A stretch of DNA of 64,000 nucleotides, from contig OX243821.1 in the NCBI GenBank assembly GCA_945859605.1, positions 35,504,248-35,568,247 on the forward strand. The letters run 5' to 3'. The position numbers and the translations under genes were made by a program. Below are positions 55,501 through 64,000 of this stretch, in pieces; the stretch's first letter is position 1; every line of letters begins with the position of its first letter. This DNA is from Lumbricus rubellus. Lineage: Eukaryota > Annelida > Clitellata > Crassiclitellata > Lumbricidae. The notes under the pieces are model-generated. The model saw nothing but the letters and a program-made list of their open reading frames with translations. It did no database searches and was not told where the DNA came from.

Positions 55501-58500
55501 AACTTCGTGTGCCGCCTAAAGTATTCAGCAGCAAATTAATATTTAATATTATTATTATTATTATTAAATTTCTTTTCCATTGCATGGGCTTCTTCGAACC
55601 GGCTGGTCATCAGTAGAATACCCTAGGCAGCGCTCAGGGAAGACGGTCCTGGGTAGGGATCGACCCGGCCTGCGCGAAAAACCTAACTTCGTGTGCCGCC
55701 TAAAGTATTCAGCAGCAAATTAATATTTAATATTATTATTATTATTATTAAATTTCTTTTCCATTGCATGGGCTTCTTCGAACCGGCTGGTCATCAGTAG
55801 AATACCCTAGGCATCGCTCAGGGAAGACGGTCCTGGGTAGGGACCGACCCGGCCTGCGCGAAAAACCTAACTTCGTGTGCCGCCTAAAGTATTCAGCAGC
55901 AAATTAATATTTATTATTATTATTATTATTATTATTAAATTTCTTTTCCATTGCATGGGCTTCTTCGAACCGGCTGGTCTACAGTAGAATACCCTAGGCA
56001 GCGCTCAGGGAAGACGGTCCTGGGTAGGGACCGACCCGGCCTGCGCGAAAAACCTAACTTCGTGTGCCGCCTAAAGTATTCAGCAGCAAATTAATATTTA
56101 ATATTATTATTATTATTATTAAATTTCTTTTCCATTGCATGGGCTTCTTCGAACCGGCTGGTCATCAGTAGAATACCCTAGGCAGCGCTCAGGGAAGACG
56201 GTCCTGGGTAGGGACCGACCCGGCCTGCGCGAAAAACCTAACTTCGTGTGCCGCCTAAAGTATTCAGCAGCAAATTAATATTTAATATTATTATTATTAT
56301 TATTAAATTTCTTTTCCATTGCATGGGCTTCTTCAAACCGGCTGGTCATCAGTAGAATACCCTAGGCAGCGCTCAGGGAAGACGGTCCTGGGTAGGGACC
56401 GACCCGGCCTGCGCGAAAAACCTAACTTTGTGTGCCGCCTAAAGTATTCAGCAGCAAATTAATATTTATTATTATTATTATTATTATTAAATTTCTTTTC
56501 CATTGCATGGGCTTCTTCGAACCGGCTGGTCATCAGTAGAATACCCTAGGCAGCGCTCAGGGAAGACGGTCCTGGGTAGGGACCGACCCGGCCTGCGCGA
56601 AAAACCTAACTTCGTGTGCCGCCTAAAGTATTCAGCAGCAAATTAATATTTAATATTATTATTATTATTATTAAATTTCTTTTCCATTGCATGGGCTTCT
56701 TCGAACCGGCTGGTCATCAGTAGAATACCCTAGGCAGCGCTCAGGGAAGACGGTCCTGGGTAGGGACCGACCCGGCCTGCGCGAAAAACCTAACTTCGTG
56801 TGCCGCCTAAAGTATTCAGCAGCAAATTAATATTTAATATTATTATTATTATTATTAAATTTCTTTTCCATTGCATGGGCTTCTTCGAACCGGCTGGTCA
56901 TCAGTAGAATACCCTAGGCAGCGCTCAGGGAAGACGGTCCTGGGTAGGGACCGACCCGGCCTGCGCGAAAAACCTAACTTCGTGTGCCGCCTAAAGTATT
57001 CAGCAGCAAATTAATATTTAATATTATTATTATTATTATTAAATTTCTTTTCCATTGCATGGGCTTCTTCGAACCGGCTGGTCATCAGTAGAATACCCTA
57101 GGCAGCGCTCAGGGAAGACGGTCCTGGGTAGGGATCGACCCGGCCTGCGCGAAAAACCTAACTTCGTGTGCCGCCTAAAGTATTCAGCAGCAAATTAATA
57201 TTTAATATTATTATTATTATTATTAAATTTCTTTTCCATTGCATGGGCTTCTTCGAACCGGCTGGTCATCAGTAGAATACCCTAGGCATCGCTCAGGGAA
57301 GACGGTCCTGGGTAGGGACCGACCCGGCCTGCGCGAAAAACCTAACTTCGTGTGCCGCCTAAAGTATTCAGCAGCAAATTAATATTTAATATTATTATTA
57401 TTATTATTAAATTTCTTTTCCATTGCATGGGCTTCTTCGAACCGGCTGGTCTACAGTAGAATACCCTAGGCAGCGCTCAGGGAAGACGGTCCTGGGTAGG
57501 GACCGACCCGGCCTGCGCGAGAAACCTAACTTCGTGTGCCGCCTAAAGTATTCAGCAGCAAATTAATATTTAATATTATTATTATTATTATTAAATTTCT
57601 TTTCCATTGCATGGGCTTCTTCGAACCGGCTGGTCATCAGTAGAATACCCTAGGCAGCGCTCAGGGAAGACGGTCCTGGGTAGGGACCGACCCGGCCTGC
57701 GCGAAAAACCTAACTTCGTGTGCCGCCTAAAGTATTCAGCAGCAAATTAATATTTAATATTATTATTATTATTATTAAATTTCTTTTCCATTGCATGGGC
57801 TTCTTCAAACCGGCTGGTCATCAGTAGAATACCCTAGGCAGCGCTCAGGGAAGACGGTCCTGGGTAGGGACCGACCCGGCCTGCGCGAAAAACCTAACTT
57901 TGTGTGCCGCCTAAAGTATTCAGCAGCAAATTAATATTTAATATTATTATTATTATTATTAAATTTCTTTTCCATTGCATGGGCTTCTTCGAATCGGCTG
58001 GTCATCAGTAGAATACCCTAGGCAGCGCTCAGGGAAGACGGTCCTGGGTAGGGACCGACCCGGCCTGCGCGAAAAACCTAACTTCGTGTGCCGCCTAAAG
58101 TATTCAGCAGCAAATTAATATTTAATATTATTATTATTATTATTAAATTTCTTTTCCATTGCATGGGCTTCTTCGAACCGGTGGTCATCAGTAGAATACC
58201 CTAGGCAGCGCTCAGGGAAGACGGTCCTGGGTAGGGACCGACCCGGCCTGCGCGAAAAACCTAACTTCGTGTGCCGCCTAAAGTATTCAGCAGCAAATTA
58301 ATATTTAATATTATTATTATTATTATTAAATTTCTTTTCCATTGCATGGGCTTCTTCGAACCGGCTGGTCATCAGTAGAATACCCTAGGCAGCGCTCAGG
58401 GAAGACGGTCCTGGGTAGGGACCGACCCGGCCTGCGCGAAAAACCTAACTTCGTGTGCCACCTAAAGTATTCAGCAGCAAATTAATATTTAATATTAATA

Positions 58501-61500
58501 TTATTATTATTAAATTTCTTTTCCATTGCATGGGCTTCTTCGAACCGGCTGGTCATCAGTAGAATACCCTAGGCAGCGCTCAGGGAAGACGGTCCTGGGT
58601 AGGGACCGACCCGGCCTGCGCGAAAAACCTAACTTCGTGTGCCGCCTAAAGTATTCAGCAGCAAAATAATACTTAATATTATTATTATTATTATTAAATT
58701 TCTTTTCCATTGCATGGGCTTCTTCGAACCGGCTGGTCATCAGTAGAATACCCTAGGCAGCGCTCAGGGAAGACGGTCCTGGGTAGGGACCGACCCGGCC
58801 TGCGCGAAAAACCTAACTTCGTGTGCCGCCTAAAGTATTCAGCAGCAAAATAATATTTAATATTATTATTATTATTATTAAATTTCTTTTCCATTGCATG
58901 GGCTTCTTCGAACCGGCTGGTCATCAGTAGAATACCCTAGGCAGCGCTCAGGGAAGACGGTCCTGGGTAGGGACCGACCCGGCCTGCGCGAAAAACCTAA
59001 CTTCGTGTGCCGCCTAAAGTATTCAGCAGCAAATTAATATTTAATATTATTATTATTATTATTAAATTTCTTTTCCATTGCATGGGCTTCTTCGAACCGG
59101 CTGGTCATCAGTAGAATACCCTAGGCAGCGCTCAGGGAAGACGGTCCTGGGTAGGGACCGACCCGGCCTGCGCGAAAAACCTAACTTCGTGTGCCGCCTA
59201 AAGTATTCAGCAGCAAATTAATATTTAATATTATTATTATTATTAAATTTCTTTTCCATTGCATGGGCTTCTTCGAACCGGCTGGTCATCAGTAGAATAC
59301 CCTAGGCAGCGCTCAGGGAAGACGGTCCTGGGTAGGGACCGACCCGGCCTGCGCGAAAAACCTAACTTCGTGTGCCGCCTAAAGTATTCAGCAGCAAATT
59401 AATATTTAATATTAATCTTATTATTATTAAATTTCTTTTCCATTGCATGGGCTTCTTCGAACCGGCTGGTCATCAGTAGAATACCCTAGGCAGCGCTCAG
59501 GGAAGACGGTCCTGGGTAGGGACCGACCCGGCCTGCGCGAAAAACCTAACTTCGTGTGCCGCCTAAAGTATTCAGCAGCAAATTAATATTTAATATTATT
59601 ATTATTATTATTATTAAATTTCTTTTCCATTGCATGGGCTTCTTCGAACCGGCTGGTCATCAGTAGAATACCCTAGGCAGCGCTCAGAGAAGACGGTCCT
59701 GGGTAGGGACCGACCCGGCCTGCGCGAAAAACCTAACTTCGTGTGCCGCCTAAAGTATTCAGCAGCAAAATAATATTTAATATTATTATTATTATTATTA
59801 AATTTCTTTTCCATTGCATGGGCTTCTTCGAACCGGCTGGTCATCAGTAGAATACCCTAGGCAGCGCTCAGGGAAGACGGTCCTGGGTAGGGACCGACCC
59901 GGCCTGCGCGAAAAACCTAACTTCGTGTGCCGCCTAAAGTATTCAGCAGCAAATTAATATTTAATATTATTATTATTATTATTAAATTTCTTTTCCATTG
60001 CATGGGCTTCTTCGAACCGGCTGGTCATCAGTAGAATACCCTAGGCAGCGCTCAGGGAAGACGGTCCTGGGTAGGGACCGACCCGGCCTGCGCGAAAAAC
60101 CTAACTTCGTGTGCCGCCTAAAGTATTCAGCAGCAAATTAATATTTAATATTATTATTATTATTATTAAATTTCTTTTCCATTGCATGGGCTTCTTCGAA
60201 CCGGTGGTCATCAGTAGAATGCCCTAGGCAGCGCTCAGGGAAGACGGTCCTGGGTAGGGACCGACCCGGCCTGCGCGAAAAACCTAACTTCGTGTGCCGC
60301 CTAAAGTATTCAGCAGCAAATTAATATTTAATATTATTATTATTATTATTAAATTTCTTTTCCATTGCATGGGCTTCTTCGAACCGGCTGGTCATCAGTA
60401 GAATACCCTAGGCAGCGCTCAGGGAAGACGGTCCTGGGTAGGGACCGACCCGGCCTGCGCGAAAAACCTAACTTCGTGTGCCGCCTAAAGTATTCAGCAG
60501 CAAAATAATATTTAATATTATTATTATTATTATTAAATTTCTTTTCCATTGCATGGGCTTCTTCGAACCGGCTGGTCATCAGTAGAATACCCTAGGCAGC
60601 GCTCAGGGAAGACGGTCCTGGGTAGGGACCGACCCGGCCTGCGCGAAAAACCTAACTTCGTGTGCCGCCTAAAGTATTCAGCAGCAAATTAATATTTAAT
60701 ATTATTATTATTATTATTAAATTTCTTTTCCATTGCATGGGCTTCTTCGAACCGGCTGGTCATCAGTAGAATACCCTAGGCAGCGCTCAGGGAAGACGGT
60801 CCTGGGTAGGGACCGACCCGGCCTGCGCGAAAAACCTAACTTCGTGTGCCGCCTAAAGTATTCAGCAGCAAATTAATATTTAATATTATTATTATTATTA
60901 TTAAATTTCTTTTCCATTGCATGGGCTTCTTCGAACCGGCTGGTCATCAGTAGAATACCCTAGGCAGCGCTCAGGGAAGACGGTCCTGGGTAGGGACCGA
61001 CCCGGCCTGCGCGAAAAACCTAACTTCGTGTGCCGCCTAAAGTATTCAGCAGCAAATTAATATTTAATAATATTATTATTATTATTAAATTTCTTTTCCA
61101 TTGCATGGGCTTCTTCGAACCGGCTGGTCATCAGTAGAATACCCTAGGCAGCGCTCAGGGAAGACGGTCCTGGGTAGGGACCGACCCGGCCTGCGCGAAA
61201 AACCTAACTTCGTGTGCCGCCTAAAGTATTCAGCAGCAAATTAATATTTAATATTATTATTATTATTATTAAATTTCTTTTTCATTGCATGGGCTTCTTC
61301 GAACCGGCTGGTCATCAGTAGAATACCCTAGGCAGCGCTCAGGGAAGACGGTCCTGGGTAGGGACCGACCCGGCCTGCGCGAAAAACCTAACTTCGTGTG
61401 CCGCCTAAAGTATTCAGCAGCAAATTAATATTTAATATTATTATTATTATTATTATTAAATTTCTTTTCCATTGCATGGGCTTCTTCGAACCGGCTGGTC

Positions 61501-63118
61501 ATCAGTAGAATACCCTAGGCAGCGCTCAGGGAAGACGGTCCTGGGTAGGGACCGACCCGGCCTGCGCGAAAAACCTAACTTCGTGTGCCGCCTAAAGTAT
61601 TCAGCAGCAAATTAATATTTAATATTATTATTATTATTATTAAATTTCTTTTCCATTGCATGGGCTTCTTCGAACCGGCTGGTCATCAGTAGAATACCCT
61701 AGGCAGCGCTCAGGGAAGACGGTCCTGGGTAGGGACCGACCCGGCCTGCGCGAAAAACCTAACTTCGTGTGCCGCCTAAAGTATTCAGCAGCAAATTAAT
61801 ATTTAATATTATTATTATTATTATTAAATTTCTTTTCCATTGCATGGGCTTCTTCGAACCGGCTGGTCATCAGTAGAATACCCTAGGCAGCGCTCAGGGA
61901 AGACGGTCCTGGGTAGGGACCGACCCGGCCTGCGCGAAAAACCTAACTTCGTGTGCCGCCTAAAGTATTCAGCAGCAAATTAATATTTAATATTATTATT
62001 ATTATTATTAAATTTCTTTTCCATTGCATGGGCTTCTTCGAACCGGCTGGTCATCAGTAGAATACCCTAGGCAGCGCTCAGGGAAGACGGTCCTGGGTAG
62101 GGACCGACCCGGCCTGCGCGAAAAACCTAACTTCGTGTGCCGCCTAAAGTATTCAGCAGCAAATTAATATTTAATATTATTATTATTATTATTAAATTTC
62201 TTTTCCATTGCATGGGCTTCTTCGAACCGGCTGGTCATCAGTAGAATACCCTAGGCAGCGCTCAGGGAAGACGGTCCTGGGTAGGGACCGACCCGGCCTG
62301 CGCGAAAAACCTAACTTCGTGTGCCGCCTAAAGTATTCAGCAGCAAATTAATATTTAATATTATTATTATTATTATTATTATTAAATTTCTTTTCCATTG
62401 CATGGGCTTCTTCGAACCGGCTGGTCATCAGTAGAATACCCTAGGCAGCGCTCAGGGAAGACGGTCCTGGGTAGGGACCGACCTGGCCTGCGCGAAAAAC
62501 CTAACTTCGTGTGCCGCCTAAAGTATTCAGCAGCAAATTAATATTTAATATTATTATTATTATTATTAAATTTCTTTTCCATTGCATGGGCTTCTTCGAA
62601 CCGGCTGGTCATCAGTAGAATACCCTAGGCAGCGCTCAGGGAAGACGGTCCTGGGTAGGGACCGACCCGGCCTGCGCGAAAAACCTAACTTCGTGTGCCG
62701 CCTAAAGTATTCAGCAGCAAATTAATATTTAATATTATTATTATTATTATTAAATTTCTTTTCCATTGCATGGGCTTCTTCGAACCGGCTGGTCATCAGT
62801 AGAATACCCTAGGCAGCGCTCAGGGAAGACGGTCCTGGGTAGGGACCGACCCGGCCTGCGCGAAAAACCTAACTTCGTGTGCCGCCTAAAGTATTCAGCA
62901 GCAAATTAATATTTAATATTATTATTATTATTATTAAATTTCTTTTCCATTGCATGGGCTTCTTCGAACCGGTGGTCATCAGTAGAATACCCTAGGCAGC
63001 GCTCAGGGAAGACGGTCCTGGGTAGGGACCGACCCGGCCTGCGCGAAAAACCTAACTTCGTGTGCCGCCTAAAGTATTCAGCAGCAAATTAATATTTAAT
63101 ATTATTATTATTATTATT
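49545..63118 (-). repeat. 184-bp satellite array, - orientation
   Basis: About 74 monomers in reverse orientation. The first 2 kb repeats the markers found after LTR copy 2 (CCATTGCTTCTTCG near 50340, AAAATAACC near 50554). Later monomers carry other variants: GGTCTACAG (53658, 55976, 57448), AGAAGACCGACCC deletions (near 54583 and 55099), AGCAAAATAAT (58662, 58846, 59764, 60500) and GAACCGGTGGTC (58178, 60202, 62969). No genes are present. Confidence 0.96.
55180..58130 (-). repeat. Higher-order repeat of about 1473 bp (8 monomers), two units
   Basis: Markers repeat in order about 1472-1475 bp apart: GGGATCGACCC (55657, 57132), GGCATCGCTCAG (55811, 57286), GGTCTACAG (55976, 57448), CTTCAAACCGG (56332, 57805) and TAACTTTGTG (about 56427, 57898). 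An older related pair (53658, 54006) suggests a further partial unit upstream. The outer limits are approximate. Confidence 0.75.
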
Positions 63119-63247
63119 AAACTACTTAATGAGGAAAATCCAAGGGAGCCTCTGCAGTTGGTCAACCCAGTTGCCGGACCGGAAAAGGAAATCACCAGCA
63201 AGGAGATTGAGGCAGCAGTTACTTCGATGAGGAATAACAAAGCTTCG
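63119..63247 (+). mobile_element. RTE-like LINE fragment, copy 4, cut at 63247
   Basis: The first 129 bp match LINE copies 2 and 3, including the same left edge at the (ATT)n tract and the E-type codon in ITSKEIEAAV. Homology ends abruptly after AACAAAGCTTCG. The preceding monomer has the GGTGGTC variant and lacks the CAGTAAAATACC marker of the other copies. It is too short to encode anything. Confidence 0.85.
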
Positions 63248-63551
63248 AAAGAACGGGCCTAAGTTCCAAACTTCTAAAGCGTCATTTGAAGGCCAAGTGC
63301 GGGGCCCCAACTTATTCACGGGCGTGGGACGAATGGCTGCACCGTCTTTCGTATTATTATAATAATAGTACAGTCTGATGTTCCTATAATAGTTCTGTTG
63401 ACAACGTCTCTGAATATTTATTATATATATCGTCCGATGTTTGTTATAACTTCGGCTGAGAAAAGTTCGAAAGCTTTTCTGCACTAACTCTGCTTCTCAC
63501 CTGAAATACATACCTCTTGGCCAGTCAACTGATCATAGCATAAGTCGCTCT
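63248..63551. other. Non-satellite sequence, no feature recognised
   Basis: Sequence with no match to any other part of the window. Short ATTATTATAATAATA and TATATAT stretches occur. I see no gene, motif or repeat family I can name. Confidence 0.6.
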
Positions 63552-63608
63552 CTCTGCCTGCCTCTGTCTGTCTGTCTGTCTCTGTTTATGTCTGTCTCTG
63601 TCTCTACC
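63552..63608 (+). repeat. Interrupted (CTGT)n / CTCTGT microsatellite
   Basis: CTGTCTGTCTGTCTCTGTTTATGT-like imperfect tetramer repeats leading into the TG tract. Confidence 0.75.
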
Positions 63609-63771
<163 letters not shown>

Positions 63772-63840
63772 TCTTCTCAACTAGCAATCGACCCTAGGCC
63801 ACATAAACTATTCGTACAGAATTAATGACCAAGAGCAGCA

Positions 63841-64000
63841 TTCATGAATATTCATTTTGAAATAAGTATGAAGAATAATCATGCAGATAGAGTAGCTACT
63901 TCATGAATATTCATTTAGAATTATAAATATGACGAATAATCATAAAGAAAGTGTAGCTACTTCATGAATATTCATTTCGAACTAAAAGTATGACGAATAA
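63841..64000 (+). repeat. Tandem repeat of about 60 bp, runs off the window
   Basis: TTCATGAATATTCATTT starts at 63841, 63900 and 63961, with period 59-61 bp. It is followed in each unit by an AATATGACGAATAATCAT-like part and GTAGCTAC. Each unit begins with the palindrome-rich ATGAATATTCAT. The third unit is cut by the window end. Confidence 0.8.

Overview
This window is repetitive DNA from a metazoan nuclear genome. It is built from a satellite, retroelements and DNA transposons, and I see no host gene, no structural RNA gene and nothing prokaryotic. The host species cannot be named from the sequence. The main retroelement has the pol domain order of Gmr1-like Ty3/gypsy elements, which were first described in deuterostomes such as fish, sea urchins and tunicates. 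An aquatic deuterostome is therefore a reasonable but unproven guess.

About 60 percent of the window is one satellite with a 184-bp monomer that carries an internal (AAT)n tract. It runs in + orientation from 3098 to about 20204, flips to - orientation, and stays mainly - to 63118. Short inverted patches lie at 36.46-36.76 kb and 49.25-49.54 kb. Monomers are almost identical, and several higher-order repeats are visible (about 1275, 1665 and 1473 bp).

Three copies of one LTR provirus are embedded in the satellite: 1-3097 (+, cut by the window edge), 28982-36395 (-) and 39707-49183 (-). All share the same target site (CTGGT/ACCAG), the same deletion of most of reverse transcriptase and RNase H, the same stop codons and the same LTR-specific substitutions. 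They are best read as one integration spread by segmental duplication, partly as a 10.7-kb tandem unit. The gag-pol frame is otherwise open: coiled coil, SCAN-like capsid, CCHC knuckle, protease, integrase, then a stub of reverse transcriptase.

Younger insertions give a relative chronology. A TA-flanked fold-back MITE sits in the 3' LTRs of copies 2 and 3 but not copy 1. A Tc1-like fold-back element and a 242-bp retroposon tail interrupt copy 3 only.

Between 20.5 and 27.9 kb, three nearly identical 5'-truncated RTE-like LINE fragments lie at the same point of the satellite, inside its (ATT)n tract. A fourth, cut short at 63247, marks the end of the array. Each complete one contains a 78-bp TTAA-flanked insertion that preserves the reading frame. 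The last 750 bp hold non-satellite sequence, a long (TG)n tract and the start of a different 60-bp tandem repeat.
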